From positions 286,223 through 350,222 of the forward strand of contig NZ_PRDG01000003.1 in NCBI RefSeq assembly GCF_017883985.1: a stretch of DNA of 64,000 bases. The letters run 5' to 3'. Every line of letters begins with the position of its first letter. Position 1 is the first letter of the stretch. Positions 24,703-32,864 of the stretch are shown piece by piece. The position numbers were made by a program, and so were the translations under genes. Below the pieces are notes generated by a model. That model did not search any database and had not been told where the DNA came from. It saw only the letters and a list, made by a program, of their open reading frames with translations. The stretch is from Streptococcus oricebi (lineage in GTDB: Bacteria; Bacillota; Bacilli; Lactobacillales; Streptococcaceae).

Positions 24703-25536
24703 CTAGTATTTCAATCCTGGGTTAAAGAAGCCAGTTAGAACACCGATAAAGGCAATGACTACAAGAATCAACATCACTGTGATTGGAGATAGTTTCTTCT
24801 TGGCCATCAACCACCAGCAAAAGACGATAAAGGCAGCAGTCAAGAGACCTGGATAAACACCATCTAACTGGTCTTGAATTTTCAAGAAGGCCTTACCTGA
24901 TGAGTCTTTCAATTCCAAGGCAGACTTGATTGGAACCCATGTAGCGGCAACCGCCCCGATAACCATACCACCAACGATAGAAACCGCCTTACGGATAGCT
25001 TGTCCTTGAGGACCTACCAAAAATTCAACTGCCTTGTCTCCTAGTTCGTATCCTTTAAAGTAGGCAAAGCGCATACCAAAGTAAGCTAGCAAGTTCCAAA
25101 CCAGGATGTAGAAGACCGCCCCGATGGGAGAACCGCCATTAGAAAGCCCCAAGGCGATACCCAAAATTACCGGAATCAAGGTCCCAACAATCAGAGAATC
25201 TCCGATACCAGCGATTGGTCCCATCAGTCCTGCCCGTAGACCGTTAATGGTTTCATCGTCTACTCCGTCTACCCCATTAGCACGTGCTTCTTCCAGACCA
25301 GCTGTAATCCCAACTACAATGGATCCAAGTTGAGGCTCAGTATTGAAGAAGGCTGTATAAGTGTTCATGGAGCGAGCTTGATCTTCTTTATCAGGATAAA
25401 GTTCCTCAACGATTGGTAGCATGGAGGTCAGATAACCAAAGGTCTGCATGTGCTCTTGTGAGAAACAAGTCAAATGCCCATAGTACCAATGATGGAAAGA
25501 TTTCGCTAATGTCTTTTTACTAATTTTTTTGACCAT
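24703..25536 (-). CDS. Mannose-family PTS enzyme IID
   Basis: The 277-residue membrane subunit that forms the sugar channel with IIC. It begins MVKKISKKTLAKSFHHWYYGH and contains the family stretch GPIAGIGDSLIVGTLIPV and a hydrophobic C-terminal pair of helices. I start at ATG 25536 with GGAGG 9 nt upstream. The start follows the IIC stop with one base between, so the two are translationally coupled. The sugar cannot be read from sequence; mannose, fructose, sorbose and N-acetylgalactosamine families all look alike here. Confidence 0.92.
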   Translation of the reverse strand: MVKKISKKTLAKSFHHWYYGHLTCFSQEHMQTFGYLTSMLPIVEELYPDKEDQARSMNTYTAFFNTEPQLGSIVVGITAGLEEARANGVDGVDDETINGLRAGLMGPIAGIGDSLIVGTLIPVILGIALGLSNGGSPIGAVFYILVWNLLAYFGMRFAYFKGYELGDKAVEFLVGPQGQAIRKAVSIVGGMVIGAVAATWVPIKSALELKDSSGKAFLKIQDQLDGVYPGLLTAAFIVFCWWLMAKKKLSPITVMLILVVIAFIGVLTGFFNPGLKY

Positions 25537-25537
25537 T

Positions 25538-26386
25538 TTAAATGTCCTCCTCATCGTCATCATCAAAGTCAGCACCTGAAGCTGCTTGGGCTCTTACATT
25601 CTTAGCCATTTGGATTTCATAGAAGAGTACGGCGAAGATGAGAGAGATTACTGCACAGGCTACTAGGTTAAGACCTAGAGATGCTGCCAAGGTAAAGCCA
25701 ACAAAGAACGGGATAAAGTCAGTTGCTTTTTCAACAATCTGTTTTAAGAGAATGGCAATACCGACACATGGTAGGAGGGAACCGACTGTAAAGAGGGTTT
25801 TCATTGGTAGACCGTCCATTGGAAGGGCATCTTTAAGAGCATTAACAGCCTCAGCACCATATCTACACATGATTAAAGTAGGAATGAATGAGAAAAGTAG
25901 GTGAGAAATCCAAGGGAGTCCCCAGTCTACAGCATACAAGCGTTTGAATTTACCTTCTTCTACGGCCTTCCAACCAATATGTTGCCAAGCCAAGTTCAAG
26001 GTAGCTGTACCGTAGAAAAGAACGGTTCCCAAGGTTCCAACCAAGGTTCCCATGGATTTAGCTAAGTCGGCTGCGCCAGCTGAGTTGGCAGACAAACCTT
26101 GAGACTGAATAGCCACCATGGCGAGGGGAATCCCGATATAAGAAACTGCCCGAACGTCAGCGGAAACAGTTCCCCCTGGTGTAACTAGAGCGATATAAAC
26201 CAACTGCATAGCTACCCCACAGATAATTCCCAATTGGACATTACCCAAGATTAAACCACAGACCAGTCCACCAACTAGAGGACGACCTAGAGTATAGTTC
26301 CCGATGCTGGAACCACCCATACCTGGCATAGATGACAAACTAGCAAATAAACCAAGCAAGGCAGCTTGTATCCAAGAAATTGTCAT
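25538..26386 (-). CDS. Mannose-family PTS enzyme IIC
   Basis: A 282-residue, mostly hydrophobic subunit with about eight membrane segments. It begins MTISWIQAALLGLFASLSSM and has the family GGLVCGLILGNVQLGIICG region. The tail is acidic (DFDDDDEEDI), as is the IIA tail. AAAGGAG lies before the ATG. It follows a 170-nt structured spacer after IIB, an unusual gap for this operon type. Confidence 0.93.
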   Translation of the reverse strand: MTISWIQAALLGLFASLSSMPGMGGSSIGNYTLGRPLVGGLVCGLILGNVQLGIICGVAMQLVYIALVTPGGTVSADVRAVSYIGIPLAMVAIQSQGLSANSAGAADLAKSMGTLVGTLGTVLFYGTATLNLAWQHIGWKAVEEGKFKRLYAVDWGLPWISHLLFSFIPTLIMCRYGAEAVNALKDALPMDGLPMKTLFTVGSLLPCVGIAILLKQIVEKATDFIPFFVGFTLAASLGLNLVACAVISLIFAVLFYEIQMAKNVRAQAASGADFDDDDEEDI

Positions 26387-26556
26387 AACTTCTTCTCCTT
26401 TTTTATTTATAAGATTGAGGGAAACGGGGCCCGGCCCAAAAATCAGGCAGAGTCTGATGAATAAGTCGAGACTTAAGCGCTAAGTCAGCGAGATTAGACT
26501 TCTATCTTTTTTAAAAGACCTCCACTCAAGTGAGCGTGCTAGAACCCCATCACCTC
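26387..26556 (-). other. Structured spacer between IIB and IIC
   Basis: No coding frame fits. On the minus strand three hairpins are visible: GACTTA-gcgc-TTAAGTC, ATCAG-actctgc-CTGAT followed by TTTTG, and GGGCC/GGGCCC. It may be a processing or partial termination site that sets the ratio of soluble to membrane subunits. Confidence 0.5.
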
Positions 26557-27051
26557 TTAAAAACCAAATTTAGATTTGAAATCATCCCAGTAACCGATAG
26601 AAACGTCTGGCAAGAGTTGGAATTTGACCTTATAGCCAGCAGCTTGAATGGCTTCAATCGCTTCTGCTTCTTCTTGGGTAATAGACTGGTTGTTTCCGAG
26701 CTTAACGGCTCCCGGGCGATCATTGGCTGGGCCGACGATGATTTCTTTGACATCACTCGGTACAAAGCCTTGATCTACCAAGATTTCCTTCATATCAACT
26801 GGATTTTTGGTAATCAGGAAGTAACGACTATCTGAGTCCAGGACCTTTTGGGATTTTTCCTGCCAAGCTTCCTTGGTCCAAACGAAGGTCTTCTTATCAG
26901 AAGCAGCCTTATAAGCCTGTTTTAAAACATTGTTGCCAGCTGCTGCATTATTGACAGCAATCAGACCGTCACAAGGATATTCCTTAGCCCAGCGGGTAAC
27001 AGTTTGACCGTGAATCATCCGGTCGTCAATTCTTACAAATGAAATAGACAT
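26557..27051 (-). CDS. Mannose-family PTS enzyme IIB
   Basis: A 164-residue cytoplasmic phosphotransfer protein. It begins MSISFVRIDDRMIHGQTVTR, with the phosphorylated His 14 in the family motif RIDDRMIHGQ. It takes phosphate from IIA and gives it to the incoming sugar at IIC/IID. It lies 27 nt after the IIA gene, in the same operon. Confidence 0.93.
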   Translation of the reverse strand: MSISFVRIDDRMIHGQTVTRWAKEYPCDGLIAVNNAAAGNNVLKQAYKAASDKKTFVWTKEAWQEKSQKVLDSDSRYFLITKNPVDMKEILVDQGFVPSDVKEIIVGPANDRPGAVKLGNNQSITQEEAEAIEAIQAAGYKVKFQLLPDVSIGYWDDFKSKFGF

Positions 27052-27078
27052 GATAAATCTCCTTAAGTATTTTTATTT

Positions 27079-27513
27079 TTAGATATCGTCATCATCTTGG
27101 TCATCAGACGAAGCAACTTCAAACTCCTGTAAGGCAGCAGAGGCTTCAGCTAGGATAGACTTGGCTAGCTCTGGACCTTCCAATAAATCTTTCATCACCA
27201 GACCGGTTAGGGCCATGGTCAGATTCATTCCTCCTAGGACAACCGCCCCATCTAGCTTTCCTAAGTCAGCTAGGACACTACAAGCTGTAGTTAAAGGACT
27301 ACCTCCAACAATGTCGGCCAAGACCAAAACTTGATCTTCTGCTTCTAAGCCCGATAGGGCCTGACGAAAGTCAAGGGCAAAATCATCTACTGATTTTCCT
27401 TCCTTTAAACCGACAGCTATAATCTGGTCTGTCTTATCGCCAGCAAACATAGCCAAGGAACTTTGAATCCCTTGAGCTAGACCGCCATGACTGACCAATA
27501 CAAGATATTTCAT
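27079..27513 (-). CDS. Mannose-family PTS enzyme IIA
   Basis: 144 residues of the EIIA-man fold. The phosphorylated His 9 is in LVSHGGLAQG, and the second motif ADIVGGSP is near residue 66. The C-terminus is acidic (SSDDQDDDDI). The start is ATG 27513 (MKYLVLVSH) with GAGAGG upstream; the longer frame overlaps this site. It is the first gene of the PTS operon, behind a promoter with a perfect cre and repeated TGACATTTG boxes. Confidence 0.9.
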   Translation of the reverse strand: MKYLVLVSHGGLAQGIQSSLAMFAGDKTDQIIAVGLKEGKSVDDFALDFRQALSGLEAEDQVLVLADIVGGSPLTTACSVLADLGKLDGAVVLGGMNLTMALTGLVMKDLLEGPELAKSILAEASAALQEFEVASSDDQDDDDI

Positions 27514-27547
27514 AGCTTTTCTACCTCTCATTTATTTGGATAAGTTT

Positions 27548-27576
27548 ATTATAGTTTAATTGGAACCGGTTTCACA
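27548..27576 (-). promoter_or_regulatory. PTS operon promoter with poor -35
   Basis: Minus strand TGTGAA, 17-nt spacer, TATAAT. The weak -35 and the motif cluster upstream suggest activator dependence. Confidence 0.55.
27561..27574 (-). promoter_or_regulatory. Perfect cre site at the PTS promoter
   Basis: TGGAACCGGTTTCA agrees at every fixed base with TGNNANCGNTNNCA. It lies over the spacer and -35, a repressing position for CcpA. Confidence 0.8.
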
Positions 27577-27580
27577 TTGC

Positions 27581-27633
27581 CAAATGTCATCTATTCAATG
27601 TGACATTTGTTAAGTAAAAAGTGACAAATGTCA
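27581..27633. promoter_or_regulatory. Clustered TGACATTTG boxes upstream of the PTS promoter
   Basis: CAAATGTCA at 27581, TGACATTTG at 27601 and CAAATGTCA at 27625, the last within the perfect palindrome TGACAAATGTCA. Two boxes form an inverted repeat with an 11-nt gap. They lie just upstream of the weak -35. The neighbouring NarL-type response regulator is the obvious candidate binder. Confidence 0.6.
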
Positions 27634-27695
27634 TATCAAAAAATAAAAAGGCCTAAAATGTCCTCCCTCGCCTTCTGAAATGCTAAATAGATAGA

Positions 27696-27779
27696 AAAAA
27701 GCAGATATGTCTACCACTCCCAAAAGTTGGACCATAAAAGGTCTAACTTTTGGGGTAGAGTACACTTCTATCTGCTTTC
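27696..27779 (-). terminator. Long terminator after the sensory operon
   Basis: Outer stem AAAGCAGATA / TATCTGCTTT and inner stem CAAAAGTT-GACC / GGTC-AACTTTTG, followed by TTTC on the minus strand. The 5' arm includes the last codons of the upstream binding-protein gene. It separates the sensory operon from the PTS operon. Confidence 0.75.
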
Positions 27780-29051
27780 GATTTCTTTTTGAATGCTAGG
27801 CAGGACGCTATCTATCTCCTGCTTTTTAATAGCATTATTGAGTAGGTAGTCTAGCTGTTTGAGCGAATGGCTGTTGATTTCTCGGCTAATGTCCAGAACG
27901 GCATTCTTCATCATGGCATCGAGACGTTGGGCTGTCAGCGAGTCTGCCCCGAAATCATCGGTCTGCAAGATTTGCTTACTTTGCTTACTGTCTACCACTG
28001 TTTTTAAAACGGACATGCCCTGCGATTTTTCAAATACCTCTTGCTGGCTCTTCTCCCTTTGGCAGAGTAGAGTCATCAGCTCCCAGACCAGTTGGTCCTG
28101 CTTGGTCTTAGCCGACATACCAAAAAGGGAGGTCTTGACCTGGGTTGCATTAAACTGACTGGAGTCTGCTGGCATGGGAATACAGGTCCAGGAAAAGCTA
28201 GAATACTTGGCTACATGATAGGGATAGGGCTTGTAGGTCCGATACTGGGCCAGGGTCATGGGAAAAAAGGCTACCTTGCCCTCGTCAAAGTCGTTAGAAC
28301 TGACATTATAATGCTGGTTAAGGGCCTCTAACTTGCTGATGAAGGTCAGGGCCTTGTGCATTTCAGAGCTATCAATCGCTAGACTGGAATCCTTGAGCAA
28401 GTGGCCACCATAGGCTACCAAGGCCTGCTGCCAAGTATAGTCGGTACTACCGTATTGATCGATTACCCCATCCCCGTTGGTATCCTTGGTGATTTTCTGG
28501 CAAATTTCATAAAATTCAGCCAGGGTCCAGCCAGATTCTGGAATGGCAATTCCTTCTCGCTCTAGCAAGTCCTTATTGACACACATCATAGTCGGATTAC
28601 TTTCAAAGGGGAGGGCATAGTTTTTCCCTTGGTATTTGCCGGCCTGATAGGCAACTGGATAGAAGGAGTCGGCTAGACCTTGACTAATATAGGGACTCAA
28701 GTCCTTCAGAGCACCCGTTTTAGCTAGGAGGGAAAAGTCATCCTCAGGGACCATAAAGAGGTCAGGCTGCTCTCCCTTTAAAATCTGATCAGCCAACCAA
28801 TCTCCGTAATCTTTCTTGGTAATCCCGCTTTCGTAGACCACCTTGACATTGGGGTATTTCTTTTCAAACTCCCGAATGGTCTTATCCAGCACCCGGTTCT
28901 CCCGGCTAGTTGGAACATCCCAGCTACTACCTGCATAGATACCCAGGCGAATAATGACCTGTCGCCTGCTTAGCCAGTAGCCTAGACCAAGTCCAGCTAG
29001 CAGGACTAAGACGATAAGGGGGACTAGAAACTTCTTTGTTCTCCATTTCAT
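27768..29051 (-). CDS. Membrane-anchored MalE/MsmE-type solute-binding protein
   Basis: 427 residues. One N-terminal membrane segment (FLVPLIVLVLLAGLGLGYW) is not followed by a lipobox Cys or a clear cleavage site, so the protein is probably tethered by an uncleaved anchor. The rest is an SBP_bac_1 sugar-binding fold (MIREFEKKYPNV-type start, GKNYALPFESNPTMMCVNKDLLE). A calcium-loop-like DTNGDGVIDQYG is visible. The gene overlaps the response-regulator gene by 4 nt, and no ABC permease or ATPase is near. Inference: a sugar-sensing accessory of the kinase rather than a transport subunit. Confidence 0.85.
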   Translation of the reverse strand: MKWRTKKFLVPLIVLVLLAGLGLGYWLSRRQVIIRLGIYAGSSWDVPTSRENRVLDKTIREFEKKYPNVKVVYESGITKKDYGDWLADQILKGEQPDLFMVPEDDFSLLAKTGALKDLSPYISQGLADSFYPVAYQAGKYQGKNYALPFESNPTMMCVNKDLLEREGIAIPESGWTLAEFYEICQKITKDTNGDGVIDQYGSTDYTWQQALVAYGGHLLKDSSLAIDSSEMHKALTFISKLEALNQHYNVSSNDFDEGKVAFFPMTLAQYRTYKPYPYHVAKYSSFSWTCIPMPADSSQFNATQVKTSLFGMSAKTKQDQLVWELMTLLCQREKSQQEVFEKSQGMSVLKTVVDSKQSKQILQTDDFGADSLTAQRLDAMMKNAVLDISREINSHSLKQLDYLLNNAIKKQEIDSVLPSIQKEIESR

Positions 29052-29731
29052 TTGTCATTTTCCTTACTAAAATCTCTGGTAGTAACTCCGGTTTGGACTG
29101 CCCAAATGGCCAGCTGGGTCCGGTCTCTGAGATTTAACTTGGCCAAGATAGTAGACAAGTAGTTGCGGACAGTCCCTTCCGATAAGAAAAGTTTGGAGGC
29201 AATCTCCTTATTGGAGACCCCAAAGCCGACCTGCTGGATAATCCGCCATTCGGTCTGGCTCATCTCCGCAACATTCTCCTCCTGGACGGAAATTGCAAAG
29301 TTGGACTGGGCCATTTGCGAAAAGATTTTAAAGACCTTGCTGGCGATGTTGGGGTTAATCATGGCCCCTCCCTTATAGACGGTCTGAATGGCCTGGTAGA
29401 GCTCCTCTGTCGAAACCCCCTTGAGCATATAGCCCGAAGCCCCGTATTTCAAGGCTGAGAAGATAAAATCATCGTCATCAAAGGTGGTGAGAATGATAAT
29501 TTTTATATCCGGATACTGCTCCTTGACGGCCTTGGTACAGAGAACTCCGTCCATGACCGGCATACGAATATCCATCAAAATCACATCGGGCCGAAGCTGC
29601 GGAATTTTTTCCAGCACTTCTTTTCCGTCGGCGACTGTCCCGACCACTTCTAGACTGGTGTGGGCCGATAGGATAATTTGTAGCGACTCCCGAATGAGCG
29701 CCTGATCATCAGCAATTAAGACTTTAATCAT
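29048..29731 (-). CDS. NarL/LuxR-type response regulator
   Basis: 227 residues. The receiver domain has DD at 8-9, phospho-Asp 54 in ILMDIRMP, and conserved T and K. The LuxR-type HTH near residues 155-215 reads MSQTEWRIIQQVGFGVSNKEIA and LSEGTVRNYLSTIL. It is coupled to the kinase gene by an 8-nt overlap and to the next binding-protein gene by 4 nt. Likely targets are the TGACATTTG boxes in front of the PTS operon; this is inferred from position. Confidence 0.92.
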   Translation of the reverse strand: MIKVLIADDQALIRESLQIILSAHTSLEVVGTVADGKEVLEKIPQLRPDVILMDIRMPVMDGVLCTKAVKEQYPDIKIIILTTFDDDDFIFSALKYGASGYMLKGVSTEELYQAIQTVYKGGAMINPNIASKVFKIFSQMAQSNFAISVQEENVAEMSQTEWRIIQQVGFGVSNKEIASKLFLSEGTVRNYLSTILAKLNLRDRTQLAIWAVQTGVTTRDFSKENDK

Positions 29732-31037
29732 TTCCCCCTCCTAACTTAGGTATCTCAATATAAGTGTAGAATCCTTCTTTGTTTTCAAAACGAACGCTAG
29801 CGCCAATGATGGCTAGCCGCTCCTGCATCTGCTGTAGGCCAAAACCATAGTGAAGCTCCTCGAAACCGACCCCGTCATCCCGAATGGTCATGATGTATTT
29901 TTCCTGATCCAAAAGTTCAATCCAGACCTTCTGGGCATGGCCATGGCGGACCGAGTTGGTAATGGACTCCTGAATGACCCGAAAGACGATATCCTCACGC
30001 GCAATATCCAGATCAACCTCCTCCCACTCGTAGTGGAGCTGGATTTCCAGATTGGAAATAGCCTGATATTCACGAATAATCTTTAAGAGGGCATCCTTTA
30101 AGGTATGATTTTCTAGGGCACCTGGTCTCATTTTATTGAGCGAACCTCGAACATCTCTAATCCCGTCACGCACGACCAGAGAAACACTCTGTAATTGCTC
30201 CTTGGCCCTCTGGGGATCAATATCGACCAGAACCCTGACCGCATCAATTCCGGCCGAGATTCCTGTCAAGGCGTGGCCCAGGGTATCATGGATTTCTCTG
30301 GCAATTCGCTTCCGCTCCCTATCTTCAACAATTTTTTCTGATAGGGCTAGATAACTATTTAGCTCCCGATTGACCTGGGAAGCCATTCTCAACTCCTCCT
30401 CGATATGATGACGCTCGGTAATGGCATACAGGATATAGGACAAGAGAGAGATGATAAAGACGATAATATTTAGGGAAACCAGGAAATTTTTAAAGAATAA
30501 AATGATAATCTTGGTCGACTCTGGATAAAAGCGGATATAGGCATCAAGCGAGGGCAAATCCACAAAAAGCGACAAGAGATCATAATTGGACAGGAGCAGC
30601 ATGGTAAAGCTGAGAACGATAAAGGCAATCCAATACTTGCGGTCCCTTGAGGTATTAAACTCCTTGGAACCATAGAAGATATCAGCAAAGACCAGGAGGA
30701 TAACCCCATTATAGGAAGAATGGAGGACCGTAAAAATTCCCAGCATAAGAAAAATTTCCAGCAGGGTCAGACGGTCGTAGACTGACAACTGATTGGGGTG
30801 CTTTTCACGATAGTGGATTAAGAGTAAGAGACAGGCATAAAGGGCGAGTGAGCAAAAGAAGATATAAGTGGGCGAGTTAGGAATATGGTCTAGACTTTCC
30901 AAGAGCGAGTGGCTTAAGCCCTGGCTAACCAGGTAGTTGGTCGCAAACAGATAGAGCGAGGCATTGTAGAGTATGGCAATAAAGTTAATCACCATCAAGG
31001 CTCTTTTGGCGTAGATAATGCTCTTAACTGGCTTCAT
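29724..31037 (-). CDS. DesK/NarX-type sensor histidine kinase with multi-span membrane domain
   Basis: 437 residues. The first 205 hold about six membrane segments with only short loops, so there is no extracellular sensor domain of its own. A HisKA_3 domain follows, with phospho-His 250 in ERKRIAREIHDTLGHAL, and a HATPase domain with DDGVGF and FGLQQMQERL. I start at ATG 31037, which overlaps the upstream stop as TGATG; the AGGGTGG ribosome site fits that ATG. The missing sensor domain suggests that it reads ligand through the anchored binding proteins encoded on either side. Confidence 0.92.
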   Translation of the reverse strand: MKPVKSIIYAKRALMVINFIAILYNASLYLFATNYLVSQGLSHSLLESLDHIPNSPTYIFFCSLALYACLLLLIHYREKHPNQLSVYDRLTLLEIFLMLGIFTVLHSSYNGVILLVFADIFYGSKEFNTSRDRKYWIAFIVLSFTMLLLSNYDLLSLFVDLPSLDAYIRFYPESTKIIILFFKNFLVSLNIIVFIISLLSYILYAITERHHIEEELRMASQVNRELNSYLALSEKIVEDRERKRIAREIHDTLGHALTGISAGIDAVRVLVDIDPQRAKEQLQSVSLVVRDGIRDVRGSLNKMRPGALENHTLKDALLKIIREYQAISNLEIQLHYEWEEVDLDIAREDIVFRVIQESITNSVRHGHAQKVWIELLDQEKYIMTIRDDGVGFEELHYGFGLQQMQERLAIIGASVRFENKEGFYTYIEIPKLGGGND

Positions 31038-32002
31038 CACTGCCACCCTGATAGGTCATAGCGGCCGATATTCTTCTTATTGATTAACTCGACCGGAATA
31101 ACATATTCCTTCTGGTATGTTTTTTTGGAGCTCATCTTATCAATCACCTCCACAACCTTCTCCCCCATCTTGATAGGAGACTGGGCTACCGTTGCCTGGA
31201 TATCTAGCGTATTTGCCAGTAGATTTTTCATATCCGGCGAGCCGTCCACCCCATAGATATAGATTTTTTTCGCCAGGGCCTGGTTCTTGATAGCTGCCAG
31301 GGCCCCAATCGCTGCCCGGTCATTTAAGGACATGACCACATTAAAGGAAGTCCCCGTTTCAATAGCCTTTTTAACCTGGGGCATAGAGACCTCGGTCTGC
31401 CCCAGAGTTTCCCGCTGGGAGACAATCCGGTAGGCTGGCTTATTCTTAATGGTATCCAAAAAGCCTTGCACACGATCGACAGCCGAAACCGTATTACTAT
31501 GTTCCAGTAGCAGGATATCTGCAGAGTCAAGCTGTTTCATCATGTCTTGGGCACAGAGGACCCCAGCCTGATAATTATCAGAGATAATGGTCGTATCTAC
31601 GGCCAGGTCTTTACTAATCTGGGTATCTACCACAATAATTTTAATACCAGCCTTTTTGGCTGCTCGCAGCGATTTAAGAATGACAGGACTATCACTCTTG
31701 ACAGGATTGATGACAATGACCTGAACCTTTTGGCGGATAAAGTAGTCAATCTGCTGACTTTGCTTACTCTCATCCAGCTCGGGATCCCGGACATAGAGCC
31801 GGCCCCCTTTTTGGTTGGTTGACTTTTCAATCTCCGCATTCAGGGTCTTATAAAAGTCATTGTTCATGGTCATGTAGGTAGCTCCAACCCTTAATTGCTG
31901 GGGATTTCCCGCTAGTAAACTAGCCCTACTATAGATGAGCAAAATCCCGATAAGAACTAGGATAAGGACCGACCAATAAAAACTTCTGCGATAAAATGCC
32001 AC
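31037..32002 (-). CDS. Membrane-anchored RbsB/LacI-type sugar-binding protein
   Basis: 321 residues. One N-terminal anchor (FYWSVLILVLIGILLIYSR) has no lipobox Cys. The rest is a periplasmic-binding-protein type I fold (LRVGATYMTMNNDFYKTLN, VIVINPVKSDSPVI, VVMSLNDRAAIGAL, YGVDGSPDM). I start at GTG 32002, which has AAGGAG 8 nt upstream; the longer TTG-started reading at 32059 has no ribosome site and begins about 10 nt from the -10 box. It is first in a four-gene overlapping operon with the kinase. The XylFII-LytS pair of Clostridium is a known precedent for such an anchored co-sensor. Confidence 0.85.
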   Translation of the reverse strand: MAFYRRSFYWSVLILVLIGILLIYSRASLLAGNPQQLRVGATYMTMNNDFYKTLNAEIEKSTNQKGGRLYVRDPELDESKQSQQIDYFIRQKVQVIVINPVKSDSPVILKSLRAAKKAGIKIIVVDTQISKDLAVDTTIISDNYQAGVLCAQDMMKQLDSADILLLEHSNTVSAVDRVQGFLDTIKNKPAYRIVSQRETLGQTEVSMPQVKKAIETGTSFNVVMSLNDRAAIGALAAIKNQALAKKIYIYGVDGSPDMKNLLANTLDIQATVAQSPIKMGEKVVEVIDKMSSKKTYQKEYVIPVELINKKNIGRYDLSGWQ

Positions 32003-32067
32003 GAATCTTTCTCCTTTACTTCGACTAAAGCTAATCTGTGGAAGCTGAAAAATTGACAATTTCTTAT

Positions 32068-32073
32068 ATTATA
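32068..32073 (-). promoter_or_regulatory. -10 box of the sensory operon
   Basis: TATAAT on the minus strand, in the context GGTATAATATAAG, with no recognisable -35. The start would be near 32061. Confidence 0.5.
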
Positions 32074-32380
32074 CCATTTTTCAGAAAATATAGAAGAATC
32101 TAAAAAATAAAAGCATCTTTTTAGAGGCTGTCTTTCTAGCGCGCCCCAGTAAGGACGGGCTGGAATTTGAGTAAATTTTTAAAGCATTTTTCTGAAAATG
32201 AAATGAAATTTGCATAAAAGTAACAAGACAAGCCCCAGCACTAGCCTCAACCACTTAAGCCAGCAACTGACAAAAGCAGAAAAGGACCTAGTCTAGTAGC
32301 AACCAGAACTAAATCCTTCACTTAAAATAACTTAGCCGACCTTTGAAGAAGCAAATCTTAAAACTCGCCACCTTATCTAG
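32074..32380. other. Intergenic region with no gene seen
   Basis: AT-rich sequence between ssbB and the sensory operon, both on the minus strand. I find no convincing coding frame, repeat or strong hairpin, and no clear terminator for ssbB. Confidence 0.5.
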
Positions 32381-32776
32381 CTAAAAGGGCAAATCCTCTG
32401 CTTCCAAGACCAAATCGGCCAAATCAGCACCGCTATTATTTTCTCGTACCGCTCGCTGGGCCCGACTTTCCAACAGCTGGAAACCATGACCCAGAATTTC
32501 GGTCACATAGTGCTTTTGCCCTTCTCGCTCATAGTGGCGGGTCCGCAATTCCCCGTCCAAAGAAATCAAACTTCCCTTGCTGGCATAGCTAGCCAAACTT
32601 TCAGCCAACCGTCCCCAGAGGACTAGATTTAAAAAATCAGCCTCCCGCTCACCATTTGCTGCCTTATAACGCCGATTAACAGCCAAAGTAGCCCGAACCA
32701 GACTCTTATCACTGGCCGTTTTTTGCAGCTCTGGCGTCGCCGTCAAACGACCAATCGCAATCACTTTATTGTACAT
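32381..32776 (-). CDS. ssbB: Competence-induced single-stranded DNA-binding protein SsbB
   Basis: 131 residues, the short length of the transformation-specific SsbB of streptococci rather than the roughly 160-residue housekeeping SsbA. The OB fold is clear (MYNKVIAIGRLTATPEL, LNLVLWGRLAESL, SLDGELRTRHYE) and the acidic tip LEAEDLPF is present. It binds incoming single-stranded DNA during transformation. A canonical TACGAATA box 22 nt upstream of the start shows control by the competence sigma factor ComX. AGGAGG precedes the ATG. Confidence 0.94.
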   Translation of the reverse strand: MYNKVIAIGRLTATPELQKTASDKSLVRATLAVNRRYKAANGEREADFLNLVLWGRLAESLASYASKGSLISLDGELRTRHYEREGQKHYVTEILGHGFQLLESRAQRAVRENNSGADLADLVLEAEDLPF

Positions 32777-32797
32777 TTGATTTTCCTCCTACCTCAT

Positions 32798-32805
32798 TAT
32801 TCGTA
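32798..32805 (-). promoter_or_regulatory. cin box (ComX/SigX promoter) of ssbB
   Basis: TACGAATA on the minus strand, an exact match to the streptococcal competence box, followed after 14 nt by the AGGAGG ribosome site of ssbB. Confidence 0.9.
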
Positions 32806-32864
32806 GAAAGGAGGGGAAAGCAGATTTAAAAAAGAATAATTTTTAGTTTTTTGAGAATTAGTGT

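Noticed and set aside
27696..27779. Insertion-sequence end or MITE
   Set aside because: The inverted repeat is explained by an intrinsic terminator at the end of the sensory operon; no transposase or target duplication is visible.
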